Shown here in pieces: positions 32,632-41,016 of a stretch of 43,252 bases of DNA. A model generated the notes under the pieces. That model did no database searches, was not told the DNA's origin, and saw nothing but the letters and a program-made list of their open reading frames with translations. A program made the position numbers and the translations under genes. The stretch lies in NCBI GenBank assembly GCA_002238445.1, contig MPML01000039.1, positions 1 to 43,252 of the forward strand, written 5' to 3'. Origin of the DNA: Caldilineaceae bacterium bin5 (GTDB lineage Bacteria; Chloroflexota; Anaerolineae; Caldilineales; Caldilineaceae). Position 1 is the first letter of the stretch. Every line of letters starts with the position of its first letter.

Positions 32632-35394
32632 ATGAGCAAGGTACACGAACACACACTAAATGTTTGGCTAACCTCTCATCTGACGGAGCTGGGTCTGGAC
32701 GCTACACCGGAAGTCAAGAAACCAGGCAATTTGCGTATTGATGTAGAGATCATACTTGATCCGGCCGTGATTGCACTGGAAGCTGAACATGGACAGGGTG
32801 CCTCGAAGAAAAAATCGGCTATTAAAGATGCTGACGCGCGGCTGAAGCAAGGATTGGCCGATTGTGCAGTTGCAGTCTGTTATCCAGACAACACGACCTA
32901 TGAATCGTTACCTTCCGCCCAGCTGCTTTGGTTGGTTCGTACACATTCATCTACTCCTTCAGAAAAAGACAACTGGACTACTGGAAGCATAACGCAGTTG
33001 GCATCAGCAATACGGCATACAAAGTCACTGCTGGGCGATCCTGACAATTTAGCTAAAATGCTATCTTCCAGCCTTGATCTGGCAGTATCTCGCCTTACCG
33101 ACAACCAGAAACAAGATATGGCCAGAGAACTGGATTTACCAGCCAAACCTCAGAGCAAGAACAGAAAGAACTGGAATCCAGCGGCTAAACGTGCCTTTCT
33201 TGTCATTGCAACTGCAATCATGTTTCATGCGAGATTAGACAGATATAGAGACGAGTTGAAACCAGAGCTAGACAATAGAACTAACCCTCCAGAGCCGTTT
33301 CAAGGTAACTGGCCGCCCGAGATGGCGCATCATTGTGCTGACTCCACCGATCCAATTCAGTCGTTTGCCGATGCGTGGGACCTCATCCTGGCGTTGGACT
33401 ATCAACCTATCTTTCAAACAGCTAGAGTTGCATTGCTGTCCTGCTCCAATGACGCTGCCTTTACTACTGCCATTCAAGACTGCGCGCGAGCAGCTCTAAA
33501 GGCGGTCCGCTCCATTGCCGGGTTACGGCACGATCTGTTGGGTCGCATTTTTCACACGGTTCTAGATACCGCCCGCTATGATGGATCGTTCTACACGACA
33601 ACAGCCGCCGCTGCGCTGTTGGCCACGCTTGCCATCGATGACAAGATGTGCGACTGGAGAGATAGCGAAGCCATTAGTCGATTGCGTATCGTTGACCCCG
33701 CCTGTGGCACCGGCACCCTTCTCATGGCAGCCGCAGAACGAATACGAGAGCTGTCTCCGCACTCGACGGAAAATGAAAGCGTGTCAGAAGCATTGATAGA
33801 GCAGGTACTTAGCGGTTACGACGTTAATCTGACTGCTACACATCTGGCTGCAACCACTCTTGGTCTGCTGTCCCCCACAACCCAATTTAGCAAAATGAAG
33901 ATTTTCCGTGCTCTCTTAGGGATAGAGGATAAAACAGGCGTCCCACGTCTTGGGTCGTTGGAGTTGTTAAAACATCAGCCATTTTTGATGCCATGGCCTG
34001 AAAAAGGCAAAACAGTAACGCAGATAGATACTGAGGAAGAGGCTGACCATGCCGAACTTTCTGATTTAGTAATAATGAATCCGCCCTTTACGCGAGACAG
34101 TCTGCGCCACAAACAGTTCAGTACCCGAGAAAAGAATCAACTTAAAGGACGGGAGCGATTCTTATTTGAAAATGCACCTGTTCATCTGTCCAGCAACGCG
34201 AACACTTTTTTGTTTTTGGCAGAGCATATCAGCAAGAAGGACACTGGGGTCATTGCCGCTGTCCTTCCTCTTGTGACCGCGACCAATGCTTCTTCCCTTC
34301 GCATCCGTAGATTCCTGGCGGAGCACTATCACATTGAAACAATCATAACTTCACATGATCCAGAACGCATCTATTTTTCGGAAAACACCTCCATCTCAGA
34401 AATGTTGTTGATTTGCCGGCGGTGGAATAACGATGCTGACCCTAAACCGGCAACCCGCATCATCAATCTTGCGGAGAATCCAGAATCTCCCTCCAGTGCT
34501 ATTCCCGTTGCAAACGCAATTAGAGGCGAGGGTGGTGTGATTTCGGATTACGGCACATTACAGGTATGGCCGCAATGGAAGATTGCTGCAGGAGATTGGA
34601 GTGCTGTTCAGTTTTTGTTGCCGTATCTGTGCCAGATGTTCGCTTCTTTGAAAACGAGCAAATTGTTCCCCACAAATGCGTTAGCGCTAGTTTCTGAGAT
34701 CGGACCGGCAGGGCAAGGGGTTCGGGAAAATTTCAAACAGGTCAACATGCCGGACGAGCTGGGACGAGTCGCCCTTTGGGATCACAAGACAGAACGAATT
34801 CAATCAATGCTCACAACGTGGGACACCTATATCAACGCTAAGCCGGCGAAAGTGCGCCAAGCGGAAAGGAACTGGACACAACGCGGTACATTTCTTTTGC
34901 CACAGCGGCTGCGACTTAATACTGTCAGATCGTTAAGTGTTCGGCTAGACACCCCAGTTGTTGGATCGGCATGGATGCCATGTCGATTTAGATTTCAGGG
35001 CCTTGACACAGAAATATTGGAAATGGCTAATTGTGTCTATCTGAACTCAACAATCGGAATCCTGGCTATGTTGGGCGACCGTTCTAACAGGGCGCTCTCC
35101 TACCCCCATTTTTCAGTGGAAAATTTGCGTTCTTTGGCCGTACCAAATTTCACCGCAATCGGAAAGAAGGCGGCGGATGCTTTGGCAGAAACTTACGTTG
35201 CACACGCTGAGGATGTGTTGTTGCCTTTGCCCCAGATGAAGGAGTGTCCCGTTCGCCGGTCGCTAGACGAAGCCGTGATCGCTTCACTCGACCTGGATGC
35301 AGAAGTAGTTGCGACAATTCGTCATCGTCTGGCGTCTGAGCCGTCGATAACGAACGAGAGGTACAGCATGCTACAGTCGGCTCAAGCAGCTTAA
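32632..35394 (+). CDS. N6-adenine DNA methylase with N-terminal nuclease-like domain (type IIG-like)
   Basis: This is a 920-residue single-chain enzyme. The N-terminal part (about 10-100) looks like a PD-(D/E)XK domain: RIDVEI with Asp37, then VIALEAEHGQG with Glu50 and Glu52, then a Lys-rich helix. The central part is an N6-methyltransferase: GSFYTT at 318-323, motif I DPACGTG at 355-361 for S-adenosylmethionine, and motif IV NPPF at 483-486. The remaining ~430 residues would include the DNA-recognition part. It resembles Eco57I-like type IIG enzymes that cut and methylate. The E-A-E in place of E-x-K makes cleavage uncertain. AT-rich composition marks it as acquired. Confidence 0.85.
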   Translation: MSKVHEHTLNVWLTSHLTELGLDATPEVKKPGNLRIDVEIILDPAVIALEAEHGQGASKKKSAIKDADARLKQGLADCAVAVCYPDNTTYESLPSAQLLWLVRTHSSTPSEKDNWTTGSITQLASAIRHTKSLLGDPDNLAKMLSSSLDLAVSRLTDNQKQDMARELDLPAKPQSKNRKNWNPAAKRAFLVIATAIMFHARLDRYRDELKPELDNRTNPPEPFQGNWPPEMAHHCADSTDPIQSFADAWDLILALDYQPIFQTARVALLSCSNDAAFTTAIQDCARAALKAVRSIAGLRHDLLGRIFHTVLDTARYDGSFYTTTAAAALLATLAIDDKMCDWRDSEAISRLRIVDPACGTGTLLMAAAERIRELSPHSTENESVSEALIEQVLSGYDVNLTATHLAATTLGLLSPTTQFSKMKIFRALLGIEDKTGVPRLGSLELLKHQPFLMPWPEKGKTVTQIDTEEEADHAELSDLVIMNPPFTRDSLRHKQFSTREKNQLKGRERFLFENAPVHLSSNANTFLFLAEHISKKDTGVIAAVLPLVTATNASSLRIRRFLAEHYHIETIITSHDPERIYFSENTSISEMLLICRRWNNDADPKPATRIINLAENPESPSSAIPVANAIRGEGGVISDYGTLQVWPQWKIAAGDWSAVQFLLPYLCQMFASLKTSKLFPTNALALVSEIGPAGQGVRENFKQVNMPDELGRVALWDHKTERIQSMLTTWDTYINAKPAKVRQAERNWTQRGTFLLPQRLRLNTVRSLSVRLDTPVVGSAWMPCRFRFQGLDTEILEMANCVYLNSTIGILAMLGDRSNRALSYPHFSVENLRSLAVPNFTAIGKKAADALAETYVAHAEDVLLPLPQMKECPVRRSLDEAVIASLDLDAEVVATIRHRLASEPSITNERYSMLQSAQAA

Positions 35395-35472
35395 TTGGGC
35401 AAGGCCGGTGGTCAGGGCCTACCTCTATCCAGCCAGCGTCACCAGCAACGTCGGCGCGTTTTCGAAATACCA

Positions 35473-35721
35473 CTACGCCAGCGCCTCCTGTGCACCAGCG
35501 ACACCGCCAAATCCCTCATCGTCATAGAGCGGTATGCGGCGCTGGCTGTCTTCGAACCGGTAGTAGGCAGAAACGTTGAATTGGCTGAGCACCGCCCCTC
35601 CTCTGTCGTACACCTCCATGACCAGCGCGTCCCCTTCTTTACGGGCCTTGACTTCGCAACGGTGAATCGCGCCGTCCCCGGTGGTGTAAAATTTCTGCCA
35701 ATAAAGCTGAACCGTTGCCAT
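35473..35721 (-). CDS. Hypothetical protein, 82 aa
   Basis: ATG 35721 follows GGGGGGAAGGAT, which decides the start over a GTG-like site 13 codons upstream. The product is a strand-rich small protein (VQLYWQKFYTTGDGAIHRCE, DALVMEVYDRGGAVLSQF, YYRFEDSQRRIPLYDDEGF). No family recognised. It lies 13 nt after the stop of the tethered nuclease gene on the same strand, so it may be its partner. Confidence 0.65.
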   Translation of the reverse strand: MATVQLYWQKFYTTGDGAIHRCEVKARKEGDALVMEVYDRGGAVLSQFNVSAYYRFEDSQRRIPLYDDEGFGGVAGAQEALA

Positions 35722-35734
35722 ATCCTTCCCCCCC

Positions 35735-37252
35735 TCACTCACAAACAACGCCGTCCCCATCCCCGTCGCGCATATACTGATACGCCGGATGCCCGCGCGG
35801 CACCGGTGCGATCCCGTGCCGGCGCGCCTCGGCGCACGTGATGCGGCCGTTGCCGTTGTCGTCGTAGCACCCGAGCGGATTGCTGTCGCAGTTGCTGCCC
35901 GACCCTGCCGGCGGCGGCACGGGCGTTGCCGTGGCCGGCGGCGGTTGCGGGGCCGAGCCCTGGTCGGTGAACACCATGGCGGTGCTGCTGCAGCCGCCCA
36001 GCACGCGGCGGGCGGTGTTGGCCTCGGCCTGGTCCATCGAGAGATTGTACTTGCGCTTCACCTGCACGACCTGGTTCACGTACCAGCACTGGTTCAGCGC
36101 CGGCAGCCACTGCGCCAGGTCCTTGTCGACCTTCTGGTGCCTGTTCACGCTGGGGCTGGCCAGGGTGAGGTTGAGCAGGTCGCGGGCGAAGGCGCGTTTG
36201 GTGTTGCCGTCCCTGCCGCACAGGCCGCTGTCGTGCGCCTCGCTGCGGGCGACGATGTGCTCGATGTCGGTGTCTCGGATGCTGGCGAAGTAGGTGCCGG
36301 TGTACGGGCCGTAGATGCGCCCGCCCTGCTGGTTGACGATATGCGGCTCGACACTCTGCGGATAGGAATAGTCGTCCGAATCATAGTGCGAGCAGCGATT
36401 TTCCGGCCCGATCGTGATGCCTGCCAGGCTGTCGCCGCCGCCCCCGCCGTTGCCGCTGCTGGCCGTCGGGCGGGGCGCCGGCGTGTTGGAGGGCGGCGCC
36501 GGGATGTTTTGCGAGACCGGCACGGCCGACCAGGCGACGCTCAGATCCAGGAGCGGCGCGTAGATCCAACCGCTCTGCTCGTTCACGCAGCAGAACTCGA
36601 TCCAGGTGGCGTTGAGGCTGTTGCCGCGGTTGCGGGCGATGATGTCGAAGCGCTCGCCCTGGGTGACGGTGCCGATGATCGGGAAGTTGTTGCCGGGCCC
36701 TGTGCGCACATTGACGCGCGCGCTGCTGACAATGAAATAGGGGTCCGCCGGCGTGGCGGTGGCGGTCGGCGTGCGCGTGGGCAGACGCGTGGCCGTGCTC
36801 GTCGGCCTTCTTGTCGCCGTGCTGGTCGGCGCAGGCGTGCGTGTGGGCGTGCTGCCCGGCTCGACGGCCTGGGCGCCGCTGGTGGGCGTGCTGGTGCGGG
36901 TGGGCATGCGCGTCCGGGTCGGTATGCGGGTGCGCGTGTACGTGGCGGACGGACGGAGGAACGGTGTGGCGGTGTCGATCGCTGCCGGCGCGGCTGTGGA
37001 CGTGGCTGTGGGCGTGCTGGCCGGCTGCGCTGGCTGCGGACCGCCCCCCGGCGGGGCCGGCGCGGCCGGCGAACCGCCCGGGGGCGAGCCGGGCCTGGGC
37101 GTCTGCTCAAGCCGTTGCACGCGCGCCGTCAGCTCATCGACCTGCGTAGACAGGGCGTTAAACTGGAAGTAGAGCCCGATGAGAAAGATCAGTACAGCGG
37201 CGATCGCGACGAGGAGGAGAAGACGGAAGATGAAACGGAAAAATCTCTTCAT
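35735..37252 (-). CDS. Membrane-tethered extracellular nuclease: SH3b + DUF1524/HNH-like + Excalibur
   Basis: The 505-residue product has one N-terminal membrane helix (about 9-29), a short coiled coil (35-50) and a long Pro/Thr-rich stalk (53-170). A bacterial SH3 domain (SARVNVRTGPGNNFPIIGTV at 177-196, ending with GWIYAPLL) follows. The nuclease domain has the DUF1524-type motif DTDIEHIVAR (His332) and later LLNLTLASPSVNRHQK (370-372 N-R-H). The C-terminus has an EF-hand-like DDNGNGRITCAEA and the Excalibur motif DGDGDGVVCE, both calcium binding. It should act outside the cell, degrading DNA for nutrition or during DNA uptake; comEC lies 0.8 kb away. Confidence 0.87.
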   Translation of the reverse strand: MKRFFRFIFRLLLLVAIAAVLIFLIGLYFQFNALSTQVDELTARVQRLEQTPRPGSPPGGSPAAPAPPGGGPQPAQPASTPTATSTAAPAAIDTATPFLRPSATYTRTRIPTRTRMPTRTSTPTSGAQAVEPGSTPTRTPAPTSTATRRPTSTATRLPTRTPTATATPADPYFIVSSARVNVRTGPGNNFPIIGTVTQGERFDIIARNRGNSLNATWIEFCCVNEQSGWIYAPLLDLSVAWSAVPVSQNIPAPPSNTPAPRPTASSGNGGGGGDSLAGITIGPENRCSHYDSDDYSYPQSVEPHIVNQQGGRIYGPYTGTYFASIRDTDIEHIVARSEAHDSGLCGRDGNTKRAFARDLLNLTLASPSVNRHQKVDKDLAQWLPALNQCWYVNQVVQVKRKYNLSMDQAEANTARRVLGGCSSTAMVFTDQGSAPQPPPATATPVPPPAGSGSNCDSNPLGCYDDNGNGRITCAEARRHGIAPVPRGHPAYQYMRDGDGDGVVCE

Positions 37253-37285
37253 TGAGAACCTAGTGAATGGTGTATTTGGATACGG

Positions 37286-37849
37286 TTAGTCAAATTGCTC
37301 TGCGCGCGTCAAAGGCCCCTTAACGAAAAACGTAAGTCTGTCCGCCGATTGGAGAAGAGCCTCCCGGTTCTCCTCCAGCTTATCTTCCAGCAACTGGGTA
37401 ACATCCCTCAAAAATGGTGCCTTATAAACTGAGGTCTCTTTGTCGACGTGCTCCATAGAGTATCTGTTGCTGGTGAAAGGAGTAGGCATCCTTCCCAGTA
37501 CTTGGCGGTTCAGGCGAAGTCCTTCGAGTGACTTCTTCGTCTCGTCCTCCAGCTGATCGAATATGTCGGCCAGGTTGTGCGTGTGCGGAATGGACTCGTC
37601 GGGGTGGTCCAGTGCCCAGAGCGACTTCATCGCGATCTCGATGGCGTAACTGCTTAAGACCGCCTGTACATTGAACAGTGTGACCTCTTCATCCTTGCCG
37701 CGTGTGTCCAAGGCCTCAATCTTGTCCTGCAGGTGGTCCAGCAGCTCGCAATAGACTTCTATCTCGTCGATTGCGTTGTCGGAACTCCAATACTCATGCC
37801 CAAAAAAGAGCCTGTCTATAGATACGGACCTTTCCCTCATCAACCCCAT
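37286..37849 (-). CDS. HEPN-like hypothetical protein, 187 aa
   Basis: The centre of the protein has a helix with ALSSYAIEIAMKSLWALD-like spacing followed by HTHNLADIFDQLEDETKK, the arrangement of HEPN-type helical proteins in which a G-x-E or Y-x-x-E-x-x-L-K helix is followed by H-D-L. The RNase signature R-x4-6-H is not evident. ATG at 37849 has AAAGG just upstream. It lies between the tethered nuclease gene and a decayed ribbon-helix-helix gene. Family call is by pattern only. Confidence 0.55.
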   Translation of the reverse strand: MGLMRERSVSIDRLFFGHEYWSSDNAIDEIEVYCELLDHLQDKIEALDTRGKDEEVTLFNVQAVLSSYAIEIAMKSLWALDHPDESIPHTHNLADIFDQLEDETKKSLEGLRLNRQVLGRMPTPFTSNRYSMEHVDKETSVYKAPFLRDVTQLLEDKLEENREALLQSADRLTFFVKGPLTRAEQFD

Positions 37850-37861
37850 CCTTTCTTTCCT

Positions 37862-38026
37862 CTACCCAAAATGCTCCGCCAGCGCCTCTTCCACCCAGGC
37901 CCGGCACAGATCGGACATTGTGACGTCCTGCTCAGCGGCCAGCTACTTGAAGCGCCGGTGGGTGCTGTCCGGCAGCTGCACGACGAGGCGGCGGGGTGGC
38001 CATGCTCGATGTAGAACTCGATTCGA
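37862..38026 (-). pseudogene. Decayed ribbon-helix-helix gene, paralog of 41017-41283
   Basis: The minus strand encodes RRLVVQLPDSTHRRFK, a TAG (37943-37945), then LAAEQDVTMSDLCRAWVEEA and LAEHFG, stop. This aligns with RRLVVLLPNSTHRQFK, Q, LAAAHETTMSDLCRTWIEDA of the intact gene at 41017-41283, so the stop replaces the Gln. Upstream, RIEFYIEHG matches VESYIDHG but in another frame with a deletion between. It has both a nonsense codon and a frameshift and cannot be functional. It ends 15 bp before comEC's original start. Confidence 0.85.
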
Positions 38027-38040
38027 ACTGGCCTGACTGG

Positions 38041-38067
38041 ATGAAACTGCTCTATCTTGCCATAGCC
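38041..38067 (+). pseudogene. comEC: Severed 5' end of comEC (nine codons)
   Basis: ATGAAACTGCTCTATCTTGC onwards encodes MKLLYLAIA and is interrupted by the MITE. Joining it to 38368 (after one copy of the duplication) gives MKLLYLAIAYLVGVAAGQI in one frame, the usual hydrophobic start of a ComEC protein. In the present arrangement this start reads nine codons plus three from the MITE and stops at TAG 38077. Confidence 0.85.
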
Positions 38068-38359
38068 GTAACTACTTAGCCATATATAGTGCCTGTGTTG
38101 ACCAGACCTTAGTTACGCCGCCATTCGGGCTATCTCATCGTGTACTCGCTGGCCGCCGTCACCTTGGACGGGACGCACGGCTGGAAATACGGCGTACGGT
38201 GGATGAGGCGTGCCTTTGGAGGGGGGCGTTGCGGGGGCGCAGCCCCTGCACAAGGGAGGGCCGAAGGCCCGACCGTCCAAAAAACAGAGCATAAGGAGAG
38301 AGTAAACACCTTCACTCGCCTCATTCAGGGTTGGAAATCAGTAGCGGCTGAGTAGTTAC
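38068..38359. mobile_element. MITE, copy 3 (292 bp), inserted in comEC with 8-bp target duplication
   Basis: Ends are GTAACTACTTAGCC and GGCTGAGTAGTTAC, inverted repeats matching at 13 of 14 positions. CCATAGCC occurs directly outside both ends (38060-38067 and 38360-38367), a perfect 8-bp target duplication. The interior is similar to copy 2 throughout, including the two core hairpins. There is no transposase; the intact ends and exact duplication show recent insertion. Confidence 0.95.
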
Positions 38360-38373
38360 CCATAGCCTATCTT

Positions 38374-40983
38374 GTGGGCGTAGCCGCCGGACAGATTCTC
38401 TGGCAACAGGGATGGTTTGGCTGCGGTATCAGCGGCTACTTCTGGATCGCGGCGCTGGCTCTCATTCCCGTCTGTCTATGGATGGATGCTCGTGACGTTC
38501 CCCGGGCGGCGGAGCCTATGGTCTGGCCGGAGTCGGCTGGTTTTGTTCCGCCGCGCAGGACCTCCTCATCCTGGCTTGTGGGTGGGATTTTGCTGGCCGG
38601 CACTTGCGGCGTCTTGCGCCTTGGTTCGCACCCTCCCCAGCCCTGTCTCGGGCCCACCGACCTGGCTTACCACAACGGCAACGAAGGGGACAGCAGTAGC
38701 CGGCTGGTGACTGTAGACGGGTATGTGGCGAGCTATCCGGTTCTGAAAGAGGGCCGGCGGCGACTGGACATCGAGGTGGAGTACCTGGAGCTCGACGGCG
38801 AGAGGAAACGAGTCGCCGGGCGCCTGAGATTGCAGACGAATAGCGTCTACCGCTTTCGCTACGGCGAAAGTGTACGGGTGAGAGGCGAGCTGACGGAGCC
38901 GCCGATCTTCGAGGACTTTGATTACCGGGCCTACCTGGCTCGCAAGCAGATTCACAGCCTGATGCGACGGGCACGCGTCGGTCCGCAGCCGGGCATGCTG
39001 CGCGGGGGATTCCTGCTGCAGTTCGTCTATGGCTTGCGCGATCGCGGCGAGAGGCTGCTGAACCGCCTGCTACCGGAGCCGTATGCGGCGCTGGCAAACG
39101 GGATGCTGTTGGGTATCGAAGCCGGCATTCCCGACGAACTGTATGAAAAATTCAACCTCACGGGCACCAGCCATGTGATTGTGATCAGCGGCAGCAATGT
39201 AGCGCTGGTGACCGGTGTGCTGATGGCGCTGGGTATCAGGTTGTTTGGCAAGCGCGGCGCGCTGTGGCCGACCTTGGGCGGCCTTGCCCTGTACACGTTC
39301 CTGGTGGGCGGCGACGCCGCGGTAATGCGGGCGGCGTTGATGGGCGGTTTATTTATGGTGGCAACGGTACTGGGGCGCCAGAGCACCGCGCTGGTAAGCC
39401 TGGCCGCGGCCTGCTGGGCGATGACGCTGTGGAATCCGCTCATGCTGTGGGATGTGGGCTTTCAGCTCAGCAGCGCGGCCACTGTCGGACTGATCCTGAT
39501 CGGACCTGCACTAACGGACAGCGTCACAGCATTATGGCACAAGTTGGAGAAGGGCTTGCTGCAGAAGGGGAGTGATCCGGACAGTTCCCAGGCGGATTTT
39601 CTCATACCCAGGTCATTTGGTGACTTTCTGCGAGACAGCCTTTTGATGACGGTCGCGGCCAGCCTAACGACCTATCCCCTTATCGTCCATTACTTTGGAC
39701 GCCTCAGCTTGATCAGTCTGTTCACCAATGTTCTGATCGCGCCGGTGCAACCCTGGATAATGATATTTGGCGGCATTGGGTTGATCGTGGGGCTATCAGG
39801 CCTGGACCAGATCGCTCAATACCTGCTATTTGTACCCTATGCCAGTCTATGGTGGACGACAATGATCGTAAAATGGCACGCGACCTTTCAAGGCGGCAGC
39901 GTGGAGGTTGACGGGTATGGAGGAGGTCCCATGGCTCTTACTTACGCCGCCATTCTAGGGTTGTACTGGCGAAAGCCTTTGGCGGGATTTCTGAGGCAGA
40001 TTGGGCACAGGGCCGTCCGATTTTCTACTGGAGAAAACAGAGAAACCTCGGCCGGTCGGCGGTTGACTATCCTTGCGGGAGCGGCGCCTACATGGGCAGT
40101 TGGCATCCTGGCGATGGTGGCTGGCCTGCTGTGGTGGCTGGCTCTGACACAACCGGACGGACAACTCCACGTTTACTTCCTGGATGTTGGTCAGGGGGAT
40201 GGGATCTTTATCCAGACGCCCAGCGGGCGCCAGGTGTTGATTGACGGAGGGGATGACAGCCAGCAGTTGTTCGCTGAACTGGGCGCGGTTATGCCGTTCT
40301 GGGACCGTCAGATCGATCAGGCTATCGTAACGCATCCTGACTGGGATCATATTGGCGGACAGATCGATTTGCCCAGCCGCTTCGGGCTCGGCCAGGCGAT
40401 AATCAGCGAGAATGTACGCCATCACGAGGATTCGCAGCTCTGGCTGGCGGCTCTGGATGCGGAGAATGTGCCGGTGGTGGGATTGCAGCAGGGCGCCTGG
40501 CTGGATCTTGGTGACGGGGTGGCGCTGTGGGCGCTTTGGCCACCGCGGGAGGAGGCGTTGCGGGGGCTGGAAGAGGATGACAAGAACGAGCGGTCGCTGG
40601 TGCTGAAGCTGGTTTACGGTGAATTTTCGGTGCTGTTGACGGGCGATGCCGGCCTGCCCAGCGAGGAGCGTCTGTTGCGCGACGGTCAGCCGGTCGCCGC
40701 GCATGTGCTCAAGGTCGGGCATCACGGCAGCGAGCACAGCAGCAGCCCGGCGTTTGTCGAGGCGGTCGGCCCAAGTGTGGCGATCATCCAAGTCGGCGCC
40801 GAGAACCGGTACGGTCATCCGGATCCGGAGGTGCTGGAGATACTTGGCGGGCGTCTCGTATTGCGCAATGACAGGGAGGGACGCGTCCACATATGGAGTG
40901 ACGGCCGGCTGATGTGGGTCGAGGCGGAGAAGGGCGACGGAACCGGGTTATTGGAATGGAGCGCCGCGGCGAGGCAGGGGTGA
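38374..40983 (+). CDS. comEC: ComEC/Rec2 DNA-uptake channel, 5'-disrupted
   Basis: ComEC forms the inner-membrane channel for single-stranded DNA in natural transformation. Visible parts are an N-terminal membrane and OB-like region (RLDIEVEYLELDGERKRVAG), the competence domain with FNLTGTSHVIVISGSNVALV (about 259-278) and several membrane helices, and a C-terminal metallo-beta-lactamase domain: VYFLDVGQGDGIFIQTPSG, THPDWDHIGG, LLTGDAG and KVGHHGSEHSS. The natural start was ATG 38041. The MITE now leaves GTG 38374 as the first in-frame start, without a clear ribosome binding site, losing only about 11 residues. The rest of the frame (869 codons) is undamaged. Confidence 0.9.
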   Translation: MGVAAGQILWQQGWFGCGISGYFWIAALALIPVCLWMDARDVPRAAEPMVWPESAGFVPPRRTSSSWLVGGILLAGTCGVLRLGSHPPQPCLGPTDLAYHNGNEGDSSSRLVTVDGYVASYPVLKEGRRRLDIEVEYLELDGERKRVAGRLRLQTNSVYRFRYGESVRVRGELTEPPIFEDFDYRAYLARKQIHSLMRRARVGPQPGMLRGGFLLQFVYGLRDRGERLLNRLLPEPYAALANGMLLGIEAGIPDELYEKFNLTGTSHVIVISGSNVALVTGVLMALGIRLFGKRGALWPTLGGLALYTFLVGGDAAVMRAALMGGLFMVATVLGRQSTALVSLAAACWAMTLWNPLMLWDVGFQLSSAATVGLILIGPALTDSVTALWHKLEKGLLQKGSDPDSSQADFLIPRSFGDFLRDSLLMTVAASLTTYPLIVHYFGRLSLISLFTNVLIAPVQPWIMIFGGIGLIVGLSGLDQIAQYLLFVPYASLWWTTMIVKWHATFQGGSVEVDGYGGGPMALTYAAILGLYWRKPLAGFLRQIGHRAVRFSTGENRETSAGRRLTILAGAAPTWAVGILAMVAGLLWWLALTQPDGQLHVYFLDVGQGDGIFIQTPSGRQVLIDGGDDSQQLFAELGAVMPFWDRQIDQAIVTHPDWDHIGGQIDLPSRFGLGQAIISENVRHHEDSQLWLAALDAENVPVVGLQQGAWLDLGDGVALWALWPPREEALRGLEEDDKNERSLVLKLVYGEFSVLLTGDAGLPSEERLLRDGQPVAAHVLKVGHHGSEHSSSPAFVEAVGPSVAIIQVGAENRYGHPDPEVLEILGGRLVLRNDREGRVHIWSDGRLMWVEAEKGDGTGLLEWSAAARQG

Positions 40984-41016
40984 ACTCCGCGACTCGGCCA
41001 CCCATTCTCGACACGT

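Noticed and set aside
29317..35394. DNA phosphorothioation (Dnd) or BREX system
   Set aside because: The ATPase has DndD-like size and the methylase PglX-like size, but no dndC/dndB/dndE, pglZ, brxC or other hallmark gene is present.
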